Assembly: GCA_022829145.1 (NCBI GenBank)
Contig: CM040741.1
Location: 58,428,547-58,492,546, forward strand
Direction of reading: 5' to 3'
DNA from: Albula goreensis
Lineage: Eukaryota > Chordata > Actinopteri > Albuliformes > Albulidae
Length of the DNA: 64,000 nt
The notes beneath the pieces are model-generated. The model was not told the origin of the DNA. It saw only the letters and a program-made list of their open reading frames with translations, and did not search any database. The position numbers were made by a program, and so were the translations under genes. This document shows, piece by piece, positions 35,996 to 49,170 of the stretch (position 1 is the stretch's first letter; the number at the start of each line of letters is the position of its first letter).

Positions 35996-38900
35996 GAGGG
36001 AAAACTTTAACAGAATCTCTGGATACACGCAACTGAGAACATGCGAAATGAAACCCTTGAAGCTCATAAAAGGTCTTGGCGTTATAAAAACAGAACATGA
36101 ACCTGGAAAGCAGACATTAATGACATAGCAGGACCTAACTTTAATCCCAATAACCAAATGGCTCTAAAACCACCCCAACCTTTCCTCATTCCAAACATGT
36201 GGGATGGAAAGAACAGTGAATGAGAATCTCGCACTCATGAAATCTGCTCATAAGTGCCTGACCGTGAAATTGAACTGACTGGACTGTGTTTCCTCAATGA
36301 CTATGTAATGCATTGGAGGTCTTCCCGCAACTGTATTAGTAAATGACTGAATGGACAACAAACAAAATAGATGGCACCACCTCAAAACTATGAAGCACAA
36401 GGCCCCACAGAGCACCCACAGTTGCATACAATGACGATCGCAGCATGGTGCTGATGAAACACCTTCTGAAGGCTTGCACCTTCAGAATGAAACAAAGAAG
36501 GCTGAAAATGGATTAAATTGCCAAAAAGAAACTGCCTGAGTGCCTCCTTTGAGGAACAACCATGTGTGTCCTTGAATAGTAAGCACTCTCTCTGACAACT
36601 CCATACTAAATCTCAGCTGTGCGTGGAGGGGCTGGAGGGACAGAGGGGCACACTGAGCCCGCACACTGGAACAGTTCTCTGCTCATTCCAAACCAAATCA
36701 CTGCACAAGATGGTACAAATATGCATTTCCTGATCTTCCAAACCTACCTTTCTGACATTCTACTTAAACTGCTCTTAAAGCTAAATTAGCACCCACAGCA
36801 CTCAAAATTAAAGTATACAGTGATACTCCTATAGTCTGGTATCAGTTTTTGCAGGGTCTCTTATCAAGGAAAGTGAGTGAGGGTATCATCAGCAGGATTG
36901 TACTTGTCTAATCTCTATGAAAAAAGGTGGAAAAAATGACACAAATTGTTTTATATGACATGCATGACAGATGCCCTGGACAGGAACAAATCAAAGTTCC
37001 TGTAAGGGCATATACTATGCTATTCTAGAAGGAAAATAACACATTCCAAGTGTTTTCTTGTCTTCAAAGAAATAAAAATACTCAAAGAAAACATTCTCTA
37101 CTATGCAAAGAAACATGTTTTGCAATGTAAGTAGTAGTTTTGATTGCACTGCATATGTCCTCAAACAGACTATGTCTGCTTGACTGGGTCCCAGCCACCA
37201 TGTCCCATGGTGTACACTCTGAACGGTTCCCAGAGGAGGGAGTCACTGATCCTTTGTGCTAATCTCCAGATCATATCAGCTGTGCCTCGGGACATCTGAT
37301 GACTCAGAGTCCATCTCTGTGTGTTTCCTGTCCACGTTGGCCCTACTGTGGGCTAGCGTGTCAGCTGACGCCCACAGCTGCTCCTGAGGTCAGGCAAGCA
37401 GGAGGGTGACTTCCATCAAGTGACCTCATGCTGCCGACCCCCTGCTGTCCTTACGTACCCTTATGTATCTAATGTTTCAATTGGCTGAATGTATTTACAA
37501 AGCACAACCTTTTGGCTCAGCTTATTGACGTTTATGGGCATTCATTGATCACGGTAAACAAGCTACTGCTAAAAGAAGAAAATGCTCATTTTAACATATA
37601 TCATGTTAATTTAAAGCTTGGTTGGTTTTGTTGGAGGAAAGAATCCATTTTTGCTGCATCAGAGAACTGTAGAACCTCCATCATAAGTCAGCTGTGGTAC
37701 CTGTGTGAAATTTCTGCCGAAGCCGATTTCTTAGACATTTATTTAATATAAGGTCAAAACTTTAAATTCATAATTACATTTAAATGAATAACCTCTTCAA
37801 AATAATACCTGTATACCTGCTGGAGCATGAAAAAAACATAACATGACATATGCCTGCATGAGTTCTTGACTTTACAAACATCTCAAAGCAAGAGCAAAGC
37901 TGTGAACAACACTGCAGTTCAGGACGACTGAAAGATGAAACCCTGGCAAAGCTATACTCAGTCCGTATGTTTCTGAACACTTAATGCATACATTTTTTAT
38001 GCATATTGATGACAAAGTTAGAAACGCGTCCGCCATACCAGGCTCAATGATCCAAGTTTTTAAAGCCCCAGTGCAAACTGGCAGCCATTTCCAGGCTTTT
38101 CCTGTATCCTGTAAGACTCTTCAGACAGGCAGGAGACATGATTACTTAGCTCTGGGGGTCTCATGCTTCCGCTTTTGAATTTAATTGCCGGCTTATTTGC
38201 ACCTGGGCACATGACCTCACCCCTCCCTGACTTGGTTTTCCACATTCTCAGGGGAGAAGGTCAAAGGTCATTGTAATGTAGCACTCTATAAATCTGATCA
38301 TTAAAATAGTGTTTCTATTGTCTTTGTCTTTCAGGTTTTGTGTCACACACGGCCAATGGAGTAAAACCACCAATGAATAACTTTTCTGTGTTTTTGGGTA
38401 CATTTTATGTGCCTATATATCTCATGACAGATTGTATTTCAAGTATTACATTGGTAATTCACTGCAATAACATATTGTCAAATAAAAGTACTTTATGACA
38501 TTAAAATGTCTAATTTCCTTCCACAATATTGGTTTTCAAATTTTGAATGACACGTTACAAAATCGCAATGAACAAGAGTTACATACTGATAATAGGATAT
38601 CAGACATAAAATATATGATGAGTCTGATAAATCTGCAGAGAGTGAAAGCAAGTGAATAACATGTGGCACTGGCCTTTACATGATTATGCAATATATACAT
38701 TGTGAGGATTTATGAGTGATTACCTTATTTTCATAATAGCAACAGCAAATAACCTACCACACTGGAATTTTACAGTCATAAACTTTTCTCTCCTATAGTC
38801 CTGCATCAGCCAATCATTGAAAAGACAGACCCCCCCCATCCCCCATCTCTGTACCCCTTCCTTTAACCATGATGTAAATGGATAGGCTCCAGACCTGCTT

Positions 38901-40561
38901 CGATTAATTACTGCCTTTTTAAAGGGTGTTTGGAGAAAAAGAAGCTCATGTGAAAAGTGATCTGGGCCAAATGTCATCTAAGAGGCAGTGACAGGAGAGT
39001 GTCCGTGTGACAGCTGATGGACCTGATCGTATTTCCCTGACAAACTCAGCTACACTTTGAGTTTGATCTGATGTGGTCTGCAGCTCCCTCCTCCACACTG
39101 GCAACCAAGCAGGACAAAACAGCCTTTGTTAATTGTTAATATGTTTATTAATTTTACATTGCCTGCGCCATACTCAATGTGACTCATAGCCAAGAGACTT
39201 AAACTACTTGAATTACCATTGCTCTCTCTTTGTACTTCAGTGAGTGAAAGTGCAAACTGTCACCTCAAGGTATTCAAATGACCACATTCTTCAAAACAAA
39301 AATTTACATTCTTCTGTGAATTTACATTCACATTTCAAATTTCATGAAAAAGTTAGCCAACACCACCAAATTCATGGTACAAACACACATTGCTAATAAT
39401 ATTTGCACCAGCAACTGCATACTCTGGCTTCATGTTTACTGGCCCTTACATTTAGGAGTGAGGTTTTACAGACTTGAGGAAATGAAAGCACTCAATACAC
39501 AGGAGGCTGCCTCCAATTGCTCGCAGCCCTGCTCTGGCCAGCTAAGAGCCCACCGAATGCAAGAATGTGGTTAGTGAAAACTCTGCTCCTTCAGGCTGCC
39601 ACCACAGTGTGGGAAAACAGTTGCACAACCTGTAGAGATTAGTAACCATGAAGGAACGTACTGAAGAAACAATCAAAGGAACTACAGGCAGGCCAAGAGG
39701 ATATCCATTACAGCCCTGCATGCAACTAATTTAAATGATCTTGTTTTGAATGATTCATGCCTAATGTTCGCACAGAAATTCCAGCTGCAAACCTTGAGAT
39801 TTAATTTGTTTGACTGGGGCTTAGGTTAGCTTTTCAGCATACCATATGGTTGTTTCTCCTAAACAGACAGATAAACACTCAGATGGCTACATTTTTGAAT
39901 TTTTTAATAAATTCTAAGGAAAAAAACTCCAAACAGTGAACAGCAGAAGCATAGAACTATAAAAATGCAGTTTCCAAAGAAGGTACTTTTGAGAATTCAA
40001 CAACACGTATCAGAACTAGATACGCTACAGTGCAGTCTGTGAAAAAGGTTCCATGCCAAATGGGAGATCACAAGCTGCTCAGTACTTGTGCTCATTGGCC
40101 GCTGTTATCAAAACATCAATACAACAGCCAGCCACAGGCCAGGGAAGGTCAAATCTAACCAAAGAACCTGGGAAGCCTTTACGGTTTCATTTTTCACTTT
40201 CTATCATAATAGCCAACTTGCTGAGATATGTTTATAGGCAGAGAGGCCACTGATCAAATAACAACGTCAGGACGTTCCAAATTTCCAGGAGCAAGTCCTG
40301 GGTGGAGGGACTCTGCAACCCAGCAGACGAAAGAGATACGTTTTGTTTCCTGAGAGGGGGATGTTAAGTGACATGCAATCCTCTCCACGATTTTGGCTGC
40401 TGACCTGTAGTGACTTTCATACTTAGGTTTGCAGCCCAGGTACAGCATTTATCTGGGGTGAGAATTTACTTGTGCTTAAATTTTACCACAGAGAAGGACT
40501 ACATGACTGTTTGACTACCAAATACATCCAATGCATAGGAATGCATGTTTGTAGCTCATTT

Positions 40562-40599
40562 AAAAAAAAAAAAAAACTTTAAAAAACTTTAAAAAAAAC
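40562..40599. repeat. (A)nCTTT short tandem repeat
   Basis: Three A-runs separated by CTTT (A14-CTTT-A6-CTTT-A8). Simple sequence. Confidence 0.8.
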
Positions 40600-43500
40600 T
40601 CTGCATAATATTAGGATGATAAATAAAAAGTTTTGTGTGGCATAGTTATGCAAAAGATTACATTAAAGATATTTTTTTGCCATATCTAGCATTTAAATAT
40701 TTGAGAGAGTGGTTTGGTTTCATCAAATGTTTACATGTTACAATGGCACAGATCTAATGTTTCTTTTTAAATTTACATATCATTTTATCAAATATGTTCT
40801 ACTTCCTAAGCTGCTCTAGAGGAAATTATCCTGCCACAAGGTCTGTTTTCGTTTGAAAGAGAGACTATGCAATATGTTTCTCCATGGGTCTGCAAGGGTC
40901 TGCTACTCTCAGTTATAAAACAGCTCATTGACACAAACTCATGAAAACAACCAGTACATTCCACAGTGGCTGCTGCCTGCCTGCCATAGACAGTCTTGTT
41001 AAATATTCTGGTATTATCACGTTGATTTGCTGCCACAACTGCCTTGCACACAGCAAAAGGTTGATGCCCAGCAAACACCCCCATTAATTTTAGAATAACA
41101 AGTACAGGCAGAGGGACAGAGTTTCAGTTTCAGATGTGTGCTAAAACATGCTGCTAACACATCATTAGTAATGACTGAGCATTTTAATTTACTGATATTT
41201 TCAATTTAAAAATGGTACATAGTGTACATTTAATGATATGTGGTGCATTAGATTACAAATCCCTTAAACTACAGAAATATAGAATTGTGTTATTTCTTCA
41301 GTTACAGCTTTCAAATGATACACAGGAGCCTGATAGTTTCAATTGCTCTTCATGTTTGGTCTGTGAGCTCTCACTACAATAGAACAATACAAAAGATAAC
41401 CCAGAAAATGGGCAATAATGGCTGTCCTTCCCAACATGCAGTCCATAGCCAGTTTGGCTTCTATGAAAAAAAAGCATTTTATTACAAAACTACAAAAAAA
41501 CATCTGCTACCCTAAATGTGATTACAGGAATGTGTTTATTTCATAGACTCTTAAAGGGATTAAATTACCTTGTGCTATTACACAGTCAACCATAAATAAC
41601 TGTATACTTCTCTAACCTCACAAGTAATGAAGCTGTCTATCTAAAGAATTAGGCTATTTCAGAGACACAGTTCTCTCCTCCAAATTGTCACAAGTAATTG
41701 AATTGGTCGATAATAAAGCAGAAGACAACAAACACATTTGCTCTTTGCTGAAAACACAAGTGGGTGGCATTCAGAAATGTACAACTCAATGGACCTCCCA
41801 TCCTCCATTCTGTGTCTCTTGACACACCCACTGAGTGAAAGTTTGGATGCTCAACCCAACCCACCCACGTTCTTCAAGAATTTCTCTGGCACCAAAACAG
41901 TCATTTGACTTCTTGGCAGTGGTGACTGGGGATCTGAGTGAACTAAGCTTTTGGTCGAACAGGTATAAAACAAAGAAACAACTGTAATTAACCATCCTTT
42001 CAACTGAAAAACCAGTTCAGGGCTTACTGCAGTAACTAAGAGCTTACTAAGCTCCCTTTGATATCAAAATACAGGGGTTTCCAGACCTTTTCGCTTCAAG
42101 GTGTCACATAATTATTTGTCATCTGCAGAAGCCCCCACTAATTGTGAAATACTAGGACACAAAATTACAGTTACATATGCTACATAAAACACATCGTGCC
42201 ATATTTGTCAACACATATAAAGATATTCCTCTTGATAGAGATGTAGATGCACCATTGGATGGAATAATAATTATTGAGCTATATGTTGTATCAATATTGC
42301 TGTTGACTTCAACAATAGCATAATATCTGCAAAAGAGACACTGATAATATGTGATGATAAAAAAGGGAAAAAGGGGAAGTTTTAATTCCATGTTATTTGT
42401 TAAGCCTCGCTGGTTCATGGGTGGTTTCATTTCAAATTAAAACATTTCTTGTGTGTTCATTTAAGATTCAGAGGAAGAGTCAAGAGTCAGGGTTAAACGA
42501 CCTCAGGTTTAGAACCTATGCCTGGAACCTAAGTTTTCAAAAGTACAAGTAAAGTCTATCTTTGTCAAAAGCACCAACTGGTAAGTGTTAGAAGAATAAA
42601 ATTGCATCAATTAAATACTGAGTTTATTTGAATCATGCTGGCATGAGGCTTACTGAAGTTAATGATTCCTCCCACTCATTAAAATGCTGAACATCTAGTT
42701 TCTTGACAGGAAGGACTTCAAAGAAATTCAAGCATCTCAAATCTGAAACGGTTATCAGTTAATAGAAAATCACTCCTTTACTTTACTCTGATTTCACACG
42801 ATGCAATTTGTGGCTATTACATATTTACTGCATTGCCAGGGAAAATGCTACAATCACTAACAGCTTCTGCCTTTTGTGAAGTGCCTTTTTATCTTGCCAA
42901 ATCAACACTTGCATTACATTCAAATTATGGGTAACTGAACAGTTTAAACATTAGGACCTAGACAAAAGCGAGTTCTGAAGTAAACAATGGTCAAAGCAAG
43001 TTTACTTTATCACAGCAATACTAGAATTCTAACAAGGTATGAACGCTAAAGCTTTCTCATCTAAAGATATATAAAAAGCCAATTCTTCTCACTGTTGGCA
43101 AAGAGCCAACATTTCTCCAAAAAAATATATTTGCTTATCTGAGTTCTGATGCACGACTGTAGATAGTACACAATCTTGATCAGGAAATCTGATGCTTTTC
43201 ACTGCCTCACAATTGGCTGGCTGCTCATGGCCAGGACACACTTTGTGGAAGGAAATGTGATGGAAACACCCTGCCAGCCTGTTGGGTCATGGTTTGTGAT
43301 TCAAGCAATTCCTGGCTCAGACTCTGATAGTGGAAAAAGTGTCTCTATGGGACACACAGGGAGCCCGGACACTGATACCAGCTGAGTCAGATAAAATCAC
43401 CACCTTTGCTGTCATCCTTCACATGAAACAGCATGAGACATTGTACACAAAACTTCCATATAGATATGTGCATGGCATCAATACTACTGTAAGATGAATA

Positions 43501-46500
43501 TTATGTGCTTTTATAAATGTAGAAATTCAGCCACAATGACAACCCTTACTCATTGTGTATCTCGAAAAACTAGAGAAGGATCTTGCTTGCACATTCATAT
43601 AGAGATGGGTCCTTGCTTGTTTAATCATATAGAGATCTCTGTAAGATCCAAATTTTTTTTATACTCTGAAATGTCTTGTAGTTAAAAGTTTAGCTTGTAC
43701 AGCATGGTACCGAAATAATCTTTGCCCTATTTTTCCATTTTCATTTCAAACTAAGTCCTTACTAGATGTTTCGTTGTTCATTTTTCCCTCAGATTTCCTA
43801 AAATATGAATCCCAAGACATTAATTTTGATTCTGATTGCTCAAGGTGCACTTCTCTGAGAGAATCAGACAGTAAAAAGCTAGAAGGCTGACTTTCATATC
43901 GGCCTACTGTCATTAGTGAGTGATGGTAATATAATAAGCTCTGTAAAAGTACGGCAAGTTCTGTGGCTGTCAAAGGTTGCATGTGTAATGACTGTATGAG
44001 TGGGAGAGGAAATCATTAAAAGCTTGAATCTGAATTTGAAGGCTTTTCATGAGAGATGAGACAGCATTCCAGATTCCAGACAAAACAAGCAATTACACTG
44101 ACGAGAAGTCTTATGTGCGTAGGCTAAAACTATCAAGAGATACAGAATATTTGTAACAGAGTGGCAAGCCAGAAAGATCACATTTCTTTTTTAAGTAACA
44201 TTTTATCCCCCTTTTTACTTCTCTCATAATTTAGAATGCTCAATTACATTTGTAGCCCTGTTCTATCACTGAAATATCCCCTATTAATTTTCAGAGTCGC
44301 ACACGTGTCCTCCAAAGCACATGCAGCCACTCATTCTCATCCCTCAATAGCCCGCCAGCAGAGGTACATGGTCGCTGTGCTGTACGAGTCTGCTCAGCGC
44401 AAGCAGCTTGCATAGGCTTCAGGAGCCCAGTCAATAAGTGGAGTTATTACTCTGTGATCAGCAGGGGAAAATCCTACTGAGCAACACTCTCCCTCCCTGG
44501 GCAACACTGCGGCTAACAGTGCACCGACCCTCTGGTATTCAGTCTGTAGACAGTCTGAGAAAGGTCCATGTTTTGATTCCAGATCTTGACTGCACCAATG
44601 GCTATAGCTTTAGTTGGACATGTCACCTGGAAGGCTCATAAAAGAAGCACTTTTTATGAGAGGAAATTGTGGATTTTTCTCAACTACAAGAAAGGTCTGC
44701 TCTGATACAAAAGTGAATGTATTATTTATTAACATTATAGTACATTTTTCCTTTTCTTGAGTAAAAGTATTTTCACAAGCAATTAGATCAATTTCCCATC
44801 TTAAAGGCAGCCAGGAGATTAGCTGTGCTGAAGAGGTAAAGAATGGTTTTGAATGTCTCTTGGCTGTATTCTGGTAAGGGAGGCAGAGTGGAAGAAAATT
44901 TAAACAAAAACAGAAGTTGAAAAATGTTTATTATGGGGATAGCAAAGCTTGGAAGAGTTACATTTATTTTTCAGGAATTTCAGAAACTGTTTCTGTATAT
45001 TTTGACATATCAGTGACACAACCCTGGAACATTACCATCTCACACAGTGCACTACTTTGCATTCTCTCCTGGTAGAGAATTAACCTATTAGAGCTCAAGG
45101 AGCATATGAATGTTAACTGCATTATAGCAACGAAAATATTGAACATTGTTAAAAGAAGCTTTCCAAAATGAAAAAAGAGACTCTCCAATTGCTTCTTTAT
45201 ACTCATAGCTATAAAAAGAGGATTAAAATCCATAGGCACTCAGAACAGATTAAATAAAGACCAGTCTTTATTCCATTACAGGGAGAACCAGTCAAAAAAC
45301 TGTACACACGACCTGCATTTTCCTGGCCCTACTTTTGCAAAAGGCAGGACAGAGATACAGAACAGTGAGCTCAAACATGAAGCTCATATACATAGCAATA
45401 CAGAGCACTTATTTATTTCCTGCATTCAGTGCCAATTTATATTTCTATTTAAAGAAAAGGCTTTCACAAGACGATAACTCTTCATGCATATAAGTAATAT
45501 TAATTGAGGACCTCACTTGGCATAGCTGACAATGCCATACCCTGGGTGGTTTGGGAATCTTGGACATTGCCCCAACCTGCAGAAAGCTGTACCAATCATA
45601 ACAATTCCACCATATCATACAGACATGCTTCATCTCAATTCAAACACAGGAGTCCCCAACGTTTCTCCTACTGTATCTGGGGAGTAACATAGGGTAGATT
45701 CTGGTGACCTCAAAAACCATCTAGAAAGGGCACACATACAATAAAGTTGCAGTGTAGTCTGCATAGTACAATCAAAACTCATGCACGAGTTAAAACAGGG
45801 ACAATACTACTCACACTAGATTGGTATTTCATAACCATCAGTTAACCACTGTGCAGGTTATGGCTTACATACACAGTATTAGCCTCACAGTATCAGCCTC
45901 CAGAGGCATGATGCAGATATTGCACTATGCCAAACAAGTATGCTATTTAGCAAAATTTTAGCAAACCCATCTCGAAAGGTTTTCCCCTCTTTAATAAGGT
46001 GCAGTCTCAAGCCTATTAAATGCAAAACAAAACAGCTATGTACATGATTTATGAAAGAGATTACTCTATTCAAGAGACTAAACCTTAGGATCAAAAAAGC
46101 AATGCGTAAACTTTTCTCACAAACACTACATATAGTAGCAATGAATATGTACTGGATGTGTTATTATACAGTACACATGGGCTTCTCCTGTGACCTGCAC
46201 TGGTTGGTACGTTCAGCTGCCTGGGTCTGGCCAGTCTTTACAAGGGGGTGCATGAGACAGACACAAGGGGACAGCTGTTGTTTCCGTGGTGGTAAATCAC
46301 CCTGTAACAAGCTTCACACATCCCCCTCCAAACTCACAACAACCACCCTCCTCCTCTTTCTCCCCCAGTAATTCCCGCAAAAAAGCCCTTCCGGCCCAGT
46401 TATACTCACTACAAAGGCAAGCACAGCTTGCAGCCAGCCCATAGCATAGAGGCAGAAATAAAATGGCTTCATTGAAGCCCAGTGAATGCATGGAAAAAAC

Positions 46501-49154
46501 ATAACTGCTGTTGTACCAGAAATTACCTGGTGTAAAATTTAAAGCAATTTCTTTGGTTATGAATGTAACCCATGCTGGCCTTTTCATATTTTTTGTTGTG
46601 TATATGTTACCTCCCACATACTCAATCCAGAAGTAAAATAAAAAAAACCTGTTTTGATAAGTCTGTACAAATTAATTGATGAAAAATAACAGTGGTTATA
46701 TTTAAAATATTTTATGGCAGCTAAGTTTGATTATTTATGTAAGCTATGCCATTTGCTAAATAGAAAACACCATTGCATGAGTGTTGCTTATAATACAATG
46801 AACATACATGTAATACAAAAAGAAGGGAAATTCACTTTTTAACATTAAATCATCAAATCCTACAACTATTACACACCCATAGGTAGTCTGACATTTTAAA
46901 ATATGTTCCAAATACTGACCTGAGGGTTGGACACGAATAAGTGCTTATATGGACGAAGAAATGAAAGCCTGAAAATGAAAGAGGTGAGGGGATGACAAAC
47001 ATTTCAAAACGACTTCTGTACAACAAACAAGACGGAATCTGTAGGGAGCACAGTCGTGAGTGTGCTTAACAACATGGGTGAGAAAAAAAGATATTACAAA
47101 ATGGCAAACCATTATCGAATATAAATATACATATTTTGCTCAAGATACTAGTCTTTGTCCTCTCAGCCTTTTGGCAAGGATGCGCCATTGCTAGCTTGCC
47201 AACTGCTATAAATGCAACAAACTGACAGTTATGAATTGGAGGGCTTCTTGTTTTGTCAATTAAATGAAAATGAGTATAACTGGGTCATTCCATTTGAAGT
47301 CAGACAAAATTTGGAAGGGCTGCAGGCTTGGGTCTCAGATTCTATTCACATTTTTTCACACACACACTTAGACCTTCTTAACAATCAAAATGAACCAGCT
47401 AAACTCTGGTCTCAGTATTCTTTATAGTTTTGAGATATATGGATTCAGTTATGTAAATATAGCTTGTTAACAATATTTTACTATATATGGTATATTATAT
47501 ATAATATAAGATAGAGTACAGCATGACGGAGTTAATTAAACGTTCTTCAATAATCTACCTCCTCAATATTCGTCATTGATGTGCCTTCAGGGCTGTGTAA
47601 ATTCGCCCACTTTTATTTTTTTCAACACAAACAACTGTGCTAGTAGTCATTCCAATAACCACATCATTAATTTTCAGAAGACTCTTCCATTCTCTGTCTG
47701 CTGCAAGCTGTTTCAAGCACAAATCGATATGCAGGAGAGGAACAGAGCTTCGTTCAATAGTGAGATAAGCACCATCTCTTGATAAACATAAAAAAAAAAA
47801 AACATATGGAATGATCTCTGACAAGACCACTGGGCGACGCCAATCCCACAGCATGTGAAGTGGACAAATAAAATTATGTTCCTTTTCAATCTCACCAAGA
47901 CTGTAAAGTATCCTGTGCTATGATGTCAGTGTGTAAGAAAAATCTCACCATCCAGCGGAAATCCCAAATATTCTGCCTGGTGAGAATCACTGAAAAACTT
48001 ATAGCTCAACACCTTTTTTGTCTATGCAATGAGTATTCCAGCAGACAGTAATCATGCTGAAAAAAAAAATAATCTTGGACACCTCACAGATCATGCCATC
48101 ACTGCAGTGATACCAAGTGCCATAGTTCAAAGTAAACGGCTACAATTTATTCATTTGTCCAAAATTTCTATAAACTTCCTTATAATGACTTTAATTATAT
48201 ACATTCATTCATTCATTATAGTCCTTTCATGTCATAAAATGGTAAATCAGGCTCTACTGAAGCTTTAGAAGTATGCATTTAGAATTATTACTATATATTT
48301 TTCTCAGCAGTATTAATGGTTAATAAAGTATTTATAACACCAGCATACATTATTAAAATAAATTTTTGTAAATGTAAAAGAATGGTAATAAAAATGTTAT
48401 GAAAAAAAGAGGCCACCCTGGTCAGATTGAGAAAGGGTTACAAAACAGTTGCCTATGTTGATCTGGACTGTTTAAAGCATGCATTAATTATCTTGATTTC
48501 TATGACATTCAATTTATATTTACACATATGATTTATATTAACAACACAAGCCTTGGAATGACTAAATCTTGAAAATATAGCCTCATTCCAAACATAACAT
48601 TTACTAATATTTACAGTGTTGAATGAAAATAAACAATCTATTGCATTTGAAGGGAGACAGAATTCAGCTATTAATGCCTAATTAAGCTTTATTACTGCAC
48701 AGCAAGATGAACATTTTTGAACATTAAACATAACATAAAACATGCATATGCATATACATGTAGAATAATTATTATAGTTATGTATGACAAAGATACTGCT
48801 GCATGTTACGTGGTATTTTTGTGCTGAAGACATAACTGTCAATTGTTGCTGCTTTTACAAAAGACAATGTTTGCCATAAGCACCAAAAACATTCCGACAT
48901 GTCTGTGGCAATGTAATTTATATACTTGTGTACTAGACAGTTTATCAGAGGAAGAAAATAACGTTGGGCACACTCATCTACATAAAAGGATCGAAGTACA
49001 TTCAAATCATCATTTGGTGAATGTGTTACACCACTTTCATAGTGTCAAATCACTGCTTTTTTTAATTTTCCAGAGTACACTAAGCTCTTGCCTATCACGG
49101 CAGACATCAGTTCTCCTGTGTTAAGTCAAGTCCTTTTCTTAAGTCACTGAGGAT

Positions 49155-49170
49155 CCCCACCCCCCCACCC
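49155..49170 (-). repeat. G-quadruplex motif on the ash1l sense strand
   Basis: The plus strand reads CCCCACCCCCCCACCC, so the minus strand, which is the transcribed sense of ash1l, has four G3+ tracts with single-base loops. This meets the strict quadruplex pattern and would be present in the pre-mRNA of intron 2, about 4.6 kb after the exon 2 donor. Confidence 0.7.
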
